64,000 bases of DNA from Chlorogloeopsis fritschii PCC 6912. Its GTDB lineage: Bacteria; Cyanobacteriota; Cyanobacteriia; Cyanobacteriales; Nostocaceae. Numbering within the stretch: the first letter of the stretch is position 1; each line of letters starts with the position of its first letter. The stretch lies in NCBI RefSeq assembly GCF_000317285.1, contig NZ_AJLN01000152.1:1-64000 (forward strand), in the 5' to 3' direction. The notes beneath the pieces are model-generated. The model was not told the origin of the DNA. It ran no database searches and saw only the letters and a program-made list of their open reading frames with translations. Below, piece after piece: positions 47,484 to 56,846 of the stretch. The translations under genes and the position numbers were made by a program.

Positions 47484-47632
47484 TGGCAGACCGCAGTGGA
47501 GGAAACTGGTGGTAAAACGCCATCTGGCCGTGTTGTCAAAGATGTCGTGCAGCGCATCATGGAAAGGACGAGAGTACCCAAAACTTACCAAATTGGCGAA
47601 GTCTGCCAAATATTAGTCAAGGATAATCCTAC
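47484..47632 (+). pseudogene. Fragment of a second copy of the GTQ-repeat gene family
   Basis: QTAVEETGGKTPSGRVVKDV and VQRIMERTRVPKTYQIGEVC, then QILVKDNPT, align closely with residues near the end of the protein at 44861-45616. The fragment is cut on the right by the IS982 element and has no start. Confidence 0.75.
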
Positions 47633-48786
47633 GTGAGTTCGACAGAACTAAAAAATAGCAGGAGGCAGTGCAGGTAAATCTTTTGGGTAAATGTCAATAG
47701 ATGGTTTTTTGGGCAAATAGGTATAAGCAGTCAGCCCTGCCATCAAATTAACCAAAAAGTTAAATGGGCTACGATGTCGGGAGTGTTCAATTTGACATAT
47801 ATTTTTGAGGTGGTCATTGACTGACTCAATTACTGCTCGTTTGCGTAACAGAATTTTATCAATCAATTTCACCAAACGGTTTTTCATTTTTTTCTTGGGT
47901 TTTGTCACCAGCTCTACACCTCGCTCGTATAACTCTTCAAATAATTTTTGTGACACATATCCTCTATCTCCAAACAGTTGAGCCAGTGCGCCCTTGCGCT
48001 CTGCCGACTTGAAGCAACTGGCGTTACCAATTAAGTCTTTAGTCATATCAGGAACTGGTTTACGGTCATCGACGTTGGCAGGAGTCAACTTAAATGCCAA
48101 CAACTCTCCACAATCATTAATAATTAAATGAAGCTTGAATCCGAAGTGCCAACCCACAGAATTTTTGCCCCATTTCACCAACCCTTTAAACACTTTATGT
48201 GCATGGGCGCGACAATTATGACAAACATTGATTGGTGTCGAATCAATAAAACTAATCCCCGTAATTTCTCCCGTTCTCGTATGCAAAAAACAGCACAATA
48301 ACATTAAACACCAAGGCATCAATTCTACAAATCTTGTGTAGCTGACTAAGTTTGGAAATGCGCCACGCCAACCTGGCAGTACATGCAATGTATAAAAATC
48401 CTTAAAAGTTCTATAACTACTACCATGAAAGGCAATTACTATTGTCATCACTTCTGATAAACACATCCGCGACTTGCTACGATGCTCTCCGGTTGTCGAT
48501 GGTAGCTGTGGTACTTGTTGCCATAAGCTTTCCCACTGCTTGCAGAAATCATCCACGTCACAGAAGATTTGCGTGATGTCGAGGCGAGATACAATGGTAG
48601 ACATAGCCGAGACGTTGATTTTTCTAAGATATTTTTAGTCTCGGCGTTTTTTTGTGACTTTTTTACACATTCTCAATCAATCTTAGCTATGCCTGCGGCG
48701 AGCGTAGCGATCACACTTCACCTGTCCACTTAAGCAAATTCATACCTAGCAAGCTTTTTGGGCTTTTCTATCCGTCGAACTCACGT
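47631..48786. mobile_element. IS982-family insertion sequence
   Basis: The element is bounded by ACGTGAGTTCGACAGA on the left and the inverted copy (TCCGTCGAACTCACGT) on the right. It is about 1156 bp with one intact transposase. I see no direct target repeat in the flanking bases. Its right end lies a few bases from the DUF1206 stop codon, and its left end cuts a decayed gene. Confidence 0.85.
47648..48604 (-). CDS. IS982 family transposase
   Basis: This 318-residue transposase is full length for IS982. It has the family N-terminus with DDFCKQWESLWQQ, then ISFIDSTPINVCHN (first Asp), FGDRGYVSQKLFEELYERGV (second Asp) and LLRKRAVIESVNDHLKNICQ (the Glu), the DDE triad. It is in the minus orientation within its inverted repeats and appears able to act. 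Confidence 0.9.
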   Translation of the reverse strand: MSTIVSRLDITQIFCDVDDFCKQWESLWQQVPQLPSTTGEHRSKSRMCLSEVMTIVIAFHGSSYRTFKDFYTLHVLPGWRGAFPNLVSYTRFVELMPWCLMLLCCFLHTRTGEITGISFIDSTPINVCHNCRAHAHKVFKGLVKWGKNSVGWHFGFKLHLIINDCGELLAFKLTPANVDDRKPVPDMTKDLIGNASCFKSAERKGALAQLFGDRGYVSQKLFEELYERGVELVTKPKKKMKNRLVKLIDKILLRKRAVIESVNDHLKNICQIEHSRHRSPFNFLVNLMAGLTAYTYLPKKPSIDIYPKDLPALPPAIF

Positions 48787-48790
48787 TTAT

Positions 48791-49654
48791 TTAAATGCGA
48801 ATGTTAGAGTTAGTAATTTTCCGATAACGAGCCTCAACCATTGAATGGATGCCGTAGGCAATCAGACCACTCGCCACCAAACCCAAAATCAAAGCTCCAA
48901 AGGGTTGTTGTGCCAGAATTGCTAATGCTTCACCCAGACCTCTAGCTTTATTGGCATTAGACAGACGTGCCGCCTGAATAAAGAAAATGCCAATGATACC
49001 AAAGACAACGCCACGGGAAGCAATCCCAAATCTGCCGATATGCATTGCCCAGGTTTGCTCAATGGTGGTCATTTCATGCAGTTTGAATTGGCGGCGGAAC
49101 TTACCCTTGTATGCTTCATATAAGTAATAGATTCCAACACCAATTGCGATCGCCCCAACCAATCCCACCAACCACTGTCCGAAGGGTTGAGCTAGCAATC
49201 GCGCTGTCCATTCCTCAGTAGAATTGCGGTTAATATCATCTGCATCGATAATAATTTGCACTGCTGTCAGCGCTATACTTGCATAAGCCAAGGCATTGAA
49301 GGCATAACCAAGACGCTTGATAGTTCGCTTTGCATTCATTGGTTGTCCGGAGTGTTCTGGGTCGAAAATAGTCTGCACCAGACGCCAAAGAACGTACCCA
49401 ACTATACCAAAACTTAGAAAACCCAGTAAAAATTTCCCGAAAGGTTGGGAGACGATCGCTAAAAGCGCACCACTAATATCCGTGATTCTGCCACCAACAC
49501 CAATCGCCACCTGCGCCGCTAAAAAGCCGACTACAAAATATACCACTCCTTTTGCGGCATAACCCAATCTTGCCAAGCGCTCAAAGGCAGGGTTAGCAAC
49601 TGCTTGCTTGACTGGTTTTTTAATTTTGTTAGTGGGTAAGTTAGGTTGTGTCAT
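48791..49654 (-). CDS. DUF1206 membrane protein
   Basis: The 287-residue protein has three repeats of a two-helix unit, each beginning with a variation of ARLGYAAKGVVYFVVGFLA (about 27, 111 and 206), which is the DUF1206 pattern. Six membrane helices are expected in the plasma membrane. Function is unknown, though members are linked to salt and envelope stress. It lies 24 bases downstream of the DedA gene and is probably cotranscribed with it. The IS982 element sits right after its stop. Confidence 0.9.
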   Translation of the reverse strand: MTQPNLPTNKIKKPVKQAVANPAFERLARLGYAAKGVVYFVVGFLAAQVAIGVGGRITDISGALLAIVSQPFGKFLLGFLSFGIVGYVLWRLVQTIFDPEHSGQPMNAKRTIKRLGYAFNALAYASIALTAVQIIIDADDINRNSTEEWTARLLAQPFGQWLVGLVGAIAIGVGIYYLYEAYKGKFRRQFKLHEMTTIEQTWAMHIGRFGIASRGVVFGIIGIFFIQAARLSNANKARGLGEALAILAQQPFGALILGLVASGLIAYGIHSMVEARYRKITNSNIRI

Positions 49655-49678
49655 TGCTTTTCATCAGCTTTCTGAGAT

Positions 49679-50293
49679 CTAATTGTTGCCCTTGTGCCTT
49701 TTCTTGCGGCGACGGGTGAACCAAATTCCCAAACCGACAACGAGTATCACCACCACAACTATAGAAATAGGACTAAGATATTTTTCCACTAGTTGATAAT
49801 TCTGCCCCAACACAAAGCCTGCATAGCTTAACAGTCCTACCCACAGAAGAGTACCAACTGTTGAGTACAGTAAGAAGGGTAGAAATGGCATCCCCTCAAA
49901 ACCTGCGGGAATGGAAATCAAAGTACGAATACCAGGGATGAGGCGACCGAAAAACACCACAGCCCACCCGTATTTCTTGAACCACCGCTTGGATTTGTCG
50001 ATGTCCTCACCAGATAAAGTCAGCCACTTGCCATGCTTATTTACCCACTGTCGCAAGCGTTTTTCACCTACACGCTTGCCTATGTAGTACCAAGGTAATG
50101 CACCCAGTACTGAACCTACTGTTCCTGCCAAAATTACAAGCAGCAAATTCAACTTGCCCTGCTGGACGGTAAAGCCTGCCAATGGCATAATCACCTCTGA
50201 AGGTATGGGAGGAAAAATGTTTTCCAGCACCATCAGCAGGGCAATACCCAAGTAGCCAATCGAAGAAATTATGTTAGTAATCCAATTAAGCAT
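49679..50293 (-). CDS. DedA/SNARE-associated family membrane protein
   Basis: This 204-residue polytopic protein is a DedA homologue. It has ENIFPPIPSEVIMPLAGF, GSVLGALPWYYIGKRVGEKR, and the signature FFGRLIPGIRTLISIPAG. DedA proteins flip or transport phospholipid carriers and need the proton gradient. The C-terminus has a basic tail (RRRKKRHKG) likely facing the cytoplasm. It is followed by DUF1206 and preceded by pstS. Confidence 0.93.
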   Translation of the reverse strand: MLNWITNIISSIGYLGIALLMVLENIFPPIPSEVIMPLAGFTVQQGKLNLLLVILAGTVGSVLGALPWYYIGKRVGEKRLRQWVNKHGKWLTLSGEDIDKSKRWFKKYGWAVVFFGRLIPGIRTLISIPAGFEGMPFLPFLLYSTVGTLLWVGLLSYAGFVLGQNYQLVEKYLSPISIVVVVILVVGLGIWFTRRRKKRHKGNN

Positions 50294-50374
50294 AATAAAG
50301 AAAGGGTGTTAACTGGGTATACGCCTTTGACGAGTAAAGAACTCAAAGTAGCGATTGCAGCAAAAGAACAAGAA

Positions 50375-51457
50375 TTAGCGAGCCGCTATTTTTTCACTAA
50401 CTGTTGATTGCACCCTTTGAGCCAGGTTATCCGATATAGGTATGTATCCAAGTTGTAAAGCGTATTTGTCACCTTCACTCAGCGCCCAGTTAACAAAGTT
50501 TTTGAGAGCAGTTGCTTTGGCAGGATTATCGTATTGGTTATACAGTAGCAGCCAAGTTAAACCTACAATTGGATAAGCTTGCTCTCCTGGAGGATCTGGA
50601 ATTTCCAGGGCAAAGTTTTGTGGAATTGTCTGTCCTTCCAAGGCTCTAGCAGCAGATTCTGGTGATGGATCTACAAATTGACCAGCCTTATTTTCTAGAG
50701 TTGCCATGCTTAAGTTATTTTGCTTGGCATAGGCATACTCAACATAGCCGATCGCTCCCTGAGTTTGTTGAATTTGAGCCGTTACCCCTTCATTGCCTTT
50801 CGCACCGATACCTACAGGCCAGCTGATTGACTTACCAACACCTGCTTTCCAGTTGGGACATACCTTATTAATGTGATTGGTAAAAAGGAAGGTAGTACCG
50901 CTACCGTCAGAACGACGAACAAACCTGATGGGAGTATTGGGTAGGTTAATGTTAGGGTTTTGTTTAGCAATCAGCGGATTGTCCCATGTTTTAATATCAC
51001 CTTGGACAATACCACAGTAGGCTTGGCGTGAAAGCCTTAAATTTTTGAAATTTCCTCCTAGATTGTAAGCAAAGACAACAGCACCACCCGTTAACGGTAC
51101 TTGAATCGGTTCAGCATTATATTTTGCCCGGAACTTTTGACGTTCTTTTTCTGTTAGAGGTGCATCGGTAGCACCGAAATCTACAGTTCCTTCTAAATAC
51201 TGATTAACACCGGCACCGCTACCTATTGACTGGTAGTTAACTTTGACATTTGGGTTTTGTTGGTTATACACATTAAACCAGGTTTGATACAAGGGGGCAG
51301 GAAAGGATGCTCCAGCACCAGTAAGAGAGACTTGGTTGCCTGGAGTCTGTGGTTGGCAAGAGAGTAAACCTGTAGTCAGCGCTACTCCAGTTCCTGCGAG
51401 AATCCAATGAGGAATCTTAGTATGATTAGATATGATGTTGCAAAATTTTTGTAACAT
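50375..51457 (-). CDS. pstS: Phosphate ABC transporter substrate-binding lipoprotein
   Basis: PstS binds phosphate in the periplasm for the PstCAB transporter. The 360-residue protein has a signal peptide and lipobox (LLSC at about 31-34). It then has VSLTGAGASFPAPLYQTWF, VNYQSIGSGAGVNQYLEG and FGATDAPLTEKE, plus VRRSDGSGTTFLFTNH for ligand binding. The permease and ATPase genes are not next to it, so it may serve a distant operon or be a sensor. No Pho box could be identified with confidence. Confidence 0.93.
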   Translation of the reverse strand: MLQKFCNIISNHTKIPHWILAGTGVALTTGLLSCQPQTPGNQVSLTGAGASFPAPLYQTWFNVYNQQNPNVKVNYQSIGSGAGVNQYLEGTVDFGATDAPLTEKERQKFRAKYNAEPIQVPLTGGAVVFAYNLGGNFKNLRLSRQAYCGIVQGDIKTWDNPLIAKQNPNINLPNTPIRFVRRSDGSGTTFLFTNHINKVCPNWKAGVGKSISWPVGIGAKGNEGVTAQIQQTQGAIGYVEYAYAKQNNLSMATLENKAGQFVDPSPESAARALEGQTIPQNFALEIPDPPGEQAYPIVGLTWLLLYNQYDNPAKATALKNFVNWALSEGDKYALQLGYIPISDNLAQRVQSTVSEKIAAR

Positions 51458-51535
51458 AGTTGCCTCGTACTTTTATAGATATCTAACTGTGCGGAGAATT
51501 TTGTGATTGGGGTGATGGAATGCTTTTTAGCAGTT

Positions 51536-52396
51536 CTACTCACCAACGCTCAATTGCTGCAAAGAAATCTGTTTGCTGATACTTTCTACAGCTAGTGTGA
51601 GCGATCGCATCAGTTCAGAATTTTCGCTGTAGTCAACAGGTGCGACGTTGGCAACCCGCTGACTTTGAGTAATTTTTAACTCCCGCCCCCACTCTTGTGG
51701 CTTTCCGTTCTTATAAAGACCAATAGCTGTACCCTGTTCTTGATTCATTAGGGAAAAACAGGGAATATCTGATGCACCATCCCCTACATAAATTACTTGC
51801 GTTAGTGGTACGTGCAATTCCTCTGCTGGTACATCTCGATAGACAAAAGTTAGTCCATCATCTTTTTGATGTTCAATTCCTTTTGCAAGTTGAAATAAAT
51901 ACCGGGTTTTCTCAGTATGGGTAACAAGTTTCTTCAAAAACTCGATTCCGCCATGTTGACCGTAGTGAAACTCACAACCCCACATGGCTTTAAAATTTGG
52001 GGCTATGCAGTTGTGACGGGCAATTTCCACCATACCGCAGGTAATTAGATAAAATTCAACTTCTACCTTTGGGTTGATTTCACTAGCGCTTTGTTGCAAA
52101 CACTCAAACATTTTAGTGACACCATCAAAGGGAGCTAATTCTTGACCAAATCTGGCAATATATTCTTGTGTAATTTTGTTATTTTGTCGTTTTGATTCTT
52201 CAATTAGGGCATAGAATCGGGCAAGAATTTTATCCCAGCCTTTGTCAATCAAGGGTTGAATTCGCTCCTGACGAAACTTGAGAGCGTCGATATCCAAACT
52301 AGAGAGGAGGCTATCAACGGTATCTGGTACAAGGGTGTCGTCAAAGTCGAAAACTACAGCGATGCGGTTAGAAAATGGTTTTGTTGCTAGAGTCAT
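51536..52396 (-). CDS. HAD family hydrolase
   Basis: This 286-residue soluble phosphatase has the HAD motifs in order: VVFDFDDTLVPD (nucleophile Asp), FYLITCGM (motif II region) and IYVGDGASDIPCFSLM (motif IV acidic pair). The resemblance is to phosphoserine phosphatase-like HADs. The substrate is unknown. It lies 78 bases upstream of pstS on the same strand, so a role in phosphate salvage is possible. Confidence 0.85.
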   Translation of the reverse strand: MTLATKPFSNRIAVVFDFDDTLVPDTVDSLLSSLDIDALKFRQERIQPLIDKGWDKILARFYALIEESKRQNNKITQEYIARFGQELAPFDGVTKMFECLQQSASEINPKVEVEFYLITCGMVEIARHNCIAPNFKAMWGCEFHYGQHGGIEFLKKLVTHTEKTRYLFQLAKGIEHQKDDGLTFVYRDVPAEELHVPLTQVIYVGDGASDIPCFSLMNQEQGTAIGLYKNGKPQEWGRELKITQSQRVANVAPVDYSENSELMRSLTLAVESISKQISLQQLSVGE

Positions 52397-52414
52397 GAGT
52401 GTTTATGTATGAAC

Positions 52415-52445
<31 letters not shown>

Positions 52446-52672
52446 GACCCTGGTTCGGGTCTTCATTCGGGTGAGGGTCGTGAATATCTAATGGATTAAT
52501 CCGAATGTAATGTACCACTGAGTCCCCCAACTACTGATGCTATGTATCCTTTTGATTTTTTATTTGCATAACTCATAAGTACTCAGACAGAATTAATGAC
52601 ACACATTGTTTTCCTGTTCCTGTTCCCTATCTCACGAATGAATTTAATTTTGCCCAACTACCACTTGAACTT

Positions 52673-54085
52673 TTAACCTCTACCAGAACCAATAACACCA
52701 AGCAATTGCAACAAGTAGATAACCGCAAAAACAGCAAAAAATATTCCCGCGATCGCCGTACCACCAAAAATTATCTTCGATGGTCGTAGTTCCTTTGGCA
52801 ACATCCGGTGGTTGAGGAAGAGGGTAAGCCCAGTCACAATAGGAATATGAGCAGCTTCAATTGCACCTGCGGTTTGCAGCAAACCGACAGGTTGACCGAA
52901 GAACAGATAAACGGCGATTGGTAAAATTACCAGTAACACAACAATATAAACACGCTGCAAGAACTTCTCATTAGTCCAGCGTCCCCGCACGCCAAATCCT
53001 TGCAGAATAATCTGCGTACCATCAGCAAACATCCGCCCAAAACCATCTTCGACTGAAAGGACAGTGCTACAAAAGGTAATAAAAACAATCGCTACCATAA
53101 ACCAGAAGCCAAACGGCCCCCAAAGGTCGCCCAGCAAGGTTCCTAAAGTTTCTGCTACCTGATTTTCTTGTGGTACAAGTCCCTGGGGGCGCAGCAACTC
53201 GCCACCGAGAATCAAGAAAGATAATGCCGCCAATAGCGCACCAACCACAGCTAAAGTGTTGGATATAGTCATCAGATTTATCCAACCGCGCAGTTTCTTT
53301 TTTTCTTCTCGGTTGAGTTGCTTGGGGTCTATCCTCTCTTTTCCCTTAACACTAGCAGCACCATAGCCTCTGGCTTCTACCCAGTAAGAATACCACATCA
53401 GTCCGGCTGCTCCTGCTAGCATAAAACCCAGCCAAGGTAGTATTTCTTGATACCGTACATTTTGAGGAATTTGCGGTACTAATCCGGCTGCCAGTTGGCG
53501 AAAGCTGGGAAAAACAAGAATCGCAGCTGTTACCACTGCAATTGTACGAGCAATCCCCACATAAGAAGAAATTTTTTCTAATACGTTGTATTGCCCAAAC
53601 AAAACAATCGCCGCCGTGACAACGATGATAATTACTGTCCACAGTTGGACACCTCCCCCTGTTACCAAAATCAGTGCCGTAGCCGCGGCTCCTGCCAATC
53701 CAGCAACAGTAGAAATTGCTACCACCAATTGTGGTAGCAATATCAGCCAGATAGCCCAGTTTTTCGGGCCGGGAAGTTGCTTAAAACCTTCGAGAATAGT
53801 TGCGCCCGTGCAAACTGAAAAGCGACCTACCTCACCGTTAATAAACCATTTCAGGATCACAGCAGCAAGTAGCGCCCATAGCAGAGAGTAACCATAGAAT
53901 GCGGCAATGCGAGGTGTAAATAGTAACTCTCCTGAACCAGCAGCCGAAAGCATCCACAAAAAGCTTGGGCCGAGCCACTTTAAGTTTTCCCAACCTTGTG
54001 GTGACTCTGGTATGTTTATTGTGTTTTGTTCCTGTTGTTGGCTAGATATTTGCGCATTGGAATCGCGATCGCTTTTATTGCTCAT
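52673..54085 (-). CDS. Nramp-related transporter lacking the usual metal-site motifs
   Basis: This 470-residue protein has the Nramp fold length and about eleven membrane helices. The first helix reads LGPSFLWMLSAAGSGELLFT, where classic Nramps have a DPGN motif. The sixth helix (GFMLAGAAGLMWYSYWVEAR) has no MPH. Both metal-coordinating motifs of Mn/Fe transporters are therefore absent. The substrate may be another ion or a small solute. The first 27 residues are a polar cytosolic tail. It is transcribed alone. Confidence 0.8.
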   Translation of the reverse strand: MSNKSDRDSNAQISSQQQEQNTINIPESPQGWENLKWLGPSFLWMLSAAGSGELLFTPRIAAFYGYSLLWALLAAVILKWFINGEVGRFSVCTGATILEGFKQLPGPKNWAIWLILLPQLVVAISTVAGLAGAAATALILVTGGGVQLWTVIIIVVTAAIVLFGQYNVLEKISSYVGIARTIAVVTAAILVFPSFRQLAAGLVPQIPQNVRYQEILPWLGFMLAGAAGLMWYSYWVEARGYGAASVKGKERIDPKQLNREEKKKLRGWINLMTISNTLAVVGALLAALSFLILGGELLRPQGLVPQENQVAETLGTLLGDLWGPFGFWFMVAIVFITFCSTVLSVEDGFGRMFADGTQIILQGFGVRGRWTNEKFLQRVYIVVLLVILPIAVYLFFGQPVGLLQTAGAIEAAHIPIVTGLTLFLNHRMLPKELRPSKIIFGGTAIAGIFFAVFAVIYLLQLLGVIGSGRG

Positions 54086-54184
54086 TGGTGCTATTGGGTT
54101 GAGAAGTGTACTGGCTTACAAGATTGCTTTGATATTGCGCTAGTTCGGAATAGCAGCTATGTTGTAGTGATTTTCAATCTGTTC

Positions 54185-54643
54185 TTACTGCACTACTTCG
54201 GTAGATTCAGCAACAATCGCAGGTAGATTTTCTGAAAATGCTGGAATTGGACGAATTGCGTCTAAATTGTATTTTTTGGCTACCTCGTTTCTATCGAATC
54301 GACGCACAGTTCCTGTCACTTGAACACGACTACCCACTTGAATATTTTCTGCTGGAGTCGAATTGAGAACCAGCAAAAATTCATCACCAGCAAAATCTTC
54401 GTCATCCAGGGCAAATGCATTTTCATTGAGCACATTTTGAACTTCACCAGTTACGGTTACAGTTTTGCCCAAAAATGTGCTGGAGTTATCAATAATGTTA
54501 TCTATCGTCACCTCCCCTGGTTTTATTGCTGCACTTGGTTCTGAATTGGTCGTAGCTGTTGGTTTAGGAGTACAACTAGAGAGGATAAGTATGGCTAGAA
54601 GCAGTGGAAAGATTGCTCCTTGATGTTGACTGTTTGTGTTCAT
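54185..54643 (-). CDS. Lipoprotein with one OB-fold-like domain
   Basis: The 152-residue protein has a lipobox (LILSSC, Cys about 24) and a single domain: TFLGKTVTVTGEVQNVLNEN, AFALDDEDFAGDEFLLVLNS and RVQVTGTVRRFDRNEVAKKY. This pattern of strands and GK-V-V-GEV is OB-fold-like. The protein at 59652-60473 carries two copies of the same domain. A periplasmic or membrane-attached role is expected. Function is unknown. It is the third gene of a repeated three-gene module. Confidence 0.65.
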   Translation of the reverse strand: MNTNSQHQGAIFPLLLAILILSSCTPKPTATTNSEPSAAIKPGEVTIDNIIDNSSTFLGKTVTVTGEVQNVLNENAFALDDEDFAGDEFLLVLNSTPAENIQVGSRVQVTGTVRRFDRNEVAKKYNLDAIRPIPAFSENLPAIVAESTEVVQ

Positions 54644-55229
54644 AAATCTTTAATAGTGCCAATTTTTTCACTAATAATGTTTGAGGAAAAACTGTAATTA
54701 ATAAAATTCTTATTAGCAAAAATTTCAGAATAATTTGGAGCGAAATCTTGAATTATCAACAGTGTCATTACGTATCTCTTGTTGCTACAGTCAAATCTTG
54801 ATGGATATCAGCCAAAAGTTCATCAGTCAAAGGTGAAGTTCCTATTTCTACCTTTAGTCTTGATTCAGATGCAATATCTCGTGATTAGCAACTATCTATA
54901 TATGTACCTTGACAATCAGGCTGAATATTTTGGCTTGCTCTGATTAATCACGATGGTTTTTTAACGACAATTTATTATCGATATTTTCAACAAGAAAGCC
55001 ACAAAAATTACTTAAGTTTAACTGTAATATACTCAGTTTATACTAATACTTGCTAAAGCCGAGATTATTTTGGTTCTACATATTAAAACATACAAATTTT
55101 ACAGATTGGAGACACATCTAAAATCTTAGATGGAGATAGATTTTATGATTTTTCAACACTTAAGATAGAGGTAAAAATATTGAGATTTGCAAAAATAAAA
55201 TTAACTAGATTAGATTAGGAGTAAATTCA
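54644..55229. other. Intergenic region
   Basis: About 590 AT-rich bases hold no clear gene. On the minus strand, 54768-54885 can be read as DIASESRLKVEIGTSPLTDE and LLADIHQDLTVATRDT before a stop, perhaps the tail of a lost gene. Confidence 0.35.
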
Positions 55230-55631
55230 ATGAAAAAAAGAATTGTTAGGCTTTTCGGAGCTATAGTGGTTCTCCCTAGTTTAGCTAGCTTACTTCAACC
55301 ACAGTTAGCTGTAGCATTAAATTCCAAGTCTGAAAAATTGAGTCTAGCTGACAATTCTCTCGTTCGGCTGGAAACTAGAACAATTAAAGATGACTACAAA
55401 CTATTTTTTTCAAATCGCCAAAACACTTCTTCTGAAGTATTCGGGAATGTTCAGAACTACAATGCCTTTGGTGCCTTCAGTGATGGAGATGATGGGGTAT
55501 GGCAAATTAATGAAGATGTGAAATTGTTAGTTAACGAACCGCTAGTAGAGCGAAACAACATTCTTACTCCTAGACAAGATTTCTATGAGGGTATAGACAG
55601 AGTGGAGGTGCAGACTGAACTGTTTGAGTAG
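55230..55631 (+). CDS. Small exported protein of unknown function
   Basis: The 133-residue product has a signal peptide (MKKRIVRLFGAIVVLPSLAS, cleavage near VALN). The acidic mature part contains NAFGAFSDGDDGVWQINEDV and is about 105 residues long. TTAGGAG lies about 10 bases before the ATG, and a strong terminator follows. No family is recognised. It is the only plus-strand gene in this block and interrupts one copy of the repeated module. Confidence 0.6.
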   Translation: MKKRIVRLFGAIVVLPSLASLLQPQLAVALNSKSEKLSLADNSLVRLETRTIKDDYKLFFSNRQNTSSEVFGNVQNYNAFGAFSDGDDGVWQINEDVKLLVNEPLVERNNILTPRQDFYEGIDRVEVQTELFE

Positions 55632-55656
55632 ACTTATCAAACATTTTTTACAACCT

Positions 55657-55690
55657 TGGTAGAAAGCCAATTAGGCTTTCTACCATTTTT
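55657..55690 (+). terminator. Rho-independent terminator
   Basis: TGGTAGAAAGCC, loop AATTA, GGCTTTCTACCA and then five T: a perfect 12-bp stem ending the small exported-protein gene. Confidence 0.92.
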
Positions 55691-55810
55691 GCGGCTGAAT
55701 TATATTTCGGACGGATCTAATTGAAGAAGAATTCAAAATTCAGAATTCAGTAGTCAGAATAAATTCTTTATTCTGGATTCTGGCTTCTGGCTTCTTTCTT
55801 GTTTAAATGG

Positions 55811-56284
55811 TTAACGGAGTGTAATTCGGGCTAAACCGTAGGGAAGCGTTTGATTAAGACCAATATGTCCACCAGCAACTCGGTAATTCACAATATTGGA
55901 GCCGATCGCCGGATTTATACCCGCGTCATCTAGTGCAATTTGCAGAGTAGTTCTAGGAGGTACTGGTTCGCTAAAAACAATCAGAAATCTGCCCTCATCT
56001 TTATAGACAATTGAGTCGATTTCGCGATCGCCTTGCGTGACTTTAACATCGTTTGGGGCAATGTTAGCACCCTCTGGTGGGGTGAGCGTGATGAAGGACA
56101 AAGGCCCGTGAGAACCTGTATACACGTTAAAGTAATGGTCGTCATTGTATGCTTCAACATCGCTAATCCGAGGTGCGCTGGGATCGTATTGGACTTCTTG
56201 TGCTTGAGCAACAGATGGAATACTAGGAACACCTATTGCAGCGATCGCGATCGCAAGAGTTGATAATCGAATTAAGTTTTTCAT
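55811..56284 (-). CDS. Exported protein, DUF2808-like
   Basis: The 157-residue protein starts MKNLIRLSTLAIAIAAIGVP and has a signal peptide ending near VAQAQE. The mature part reads DHYFNVYTGSHGPLSFITLT, PPEGANIAPNDVKVTQGDRE, FSEPVPPRTTLQIAL and YGLARITL, which recalls DUF2808 beta-rich surface proteins. The ATG at 56284 has GGAG 7 bases upstream. It lies between a PRC-barrel gene and an OB-like lipoprotein gene, the middle position of the module. Confidence 0.6.
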   Translation of the reverse strand: MKNLIRLSTLAIAIAAIGVPSIPSVAQAQEVQYDPSAPRISDVEAYNDDHYFNVYTGSHGPLSFITLTPPEGANIAPNDVKVTQGDREIDSIVYKDEGRFLIVFSEPVPPRTTLQIALDDAGINPAIGSNIVNYRVAGGHIGLNQTLPYGLARITLR

Positions 56285-56339
56285 CACAAATCTCCTTAAC
56301 AAAGTGAAGTAAATTTATTTGGGAAAAAAGCAGATCGGT

Positions 56340-56846
56340 TTATAGTAAGTCCGCTCTGCTATGGTTTCTTTTTGCTCGGAATCGGTCTTCATACCTTCTG
56401 AGATTCAGATCGTTGAGAGCATAAAAGTAAGGTTCTTGCCGATAGTTATAGATATCGGCGGCATACATAAAACCTATATTCGGTGCTGTTGTGTAAGGGC
56501 GATAAACACCTCTAACTCGCTCTTCATAATCGTTGTCAATTGCCAAATCTTCAGTAAATTCAGGCAAATCTTCCACTTGCTGTTTAGTTAATACAGGGAC
56601 ATACACCCGCTTATTTTCGTAATCAATACGAGCCATGCCAACAGGCAGCAAAATTTTCTTACCAAAAACCCAAAAACCCGTATCAACGATGAAATAACGG
56701 AAATGAGCATCATCGTCAATCATTATATTGGTTACAGAACCAACCTTATCATCTTGAGCATAAACATCAAAATTTTTGATGTCATAACCATCGAAAATAT
56801 CATTTTGATAATTAGGATAGTATTCATCCAGTTTATAAAGAGCCAT
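56340..56846 (-). CDS. PRC-barrel domain protein, copy 1
   Basis: The 168-residue protein has an N-terminal PRC-barrel: FDVYAQDDKVGSVTNIMIDD, FRYFIVDTGFWVFGKKILLP and GMARIDYENKRVYV. The tail is Tyr/Arg-rich. PRC-barrels bind other proteins or nucleic acids and are common in stress and envelope proteins. The ATG follows GGAG. It is a clear paralogue of the gene at 61315-61947 and begins the first copy of the repeated module. Confidence 0.85.
   Translation of the reverse strand: MALYKLDEYYPNYQNDIFDGYDIKNFDVYAQDDKVGSVTNIMIDDDAHFRYFIVDTGFWVFGKKILLPVGMARIDYENKRVYVPVLTKQQVEDLPEFTEDLAIDNDYEERVRGVYRPYTTAPNIGFMYAADIYNYRQEPYFYALNDLNLRRYEDRFRAKRNHSRADLL

Noticed and set aside
53067-53891. ORFs in other frames across the Nramp-like gene
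   Set aside because: They lack starts with ribosome sites and are shadows of the transporter.
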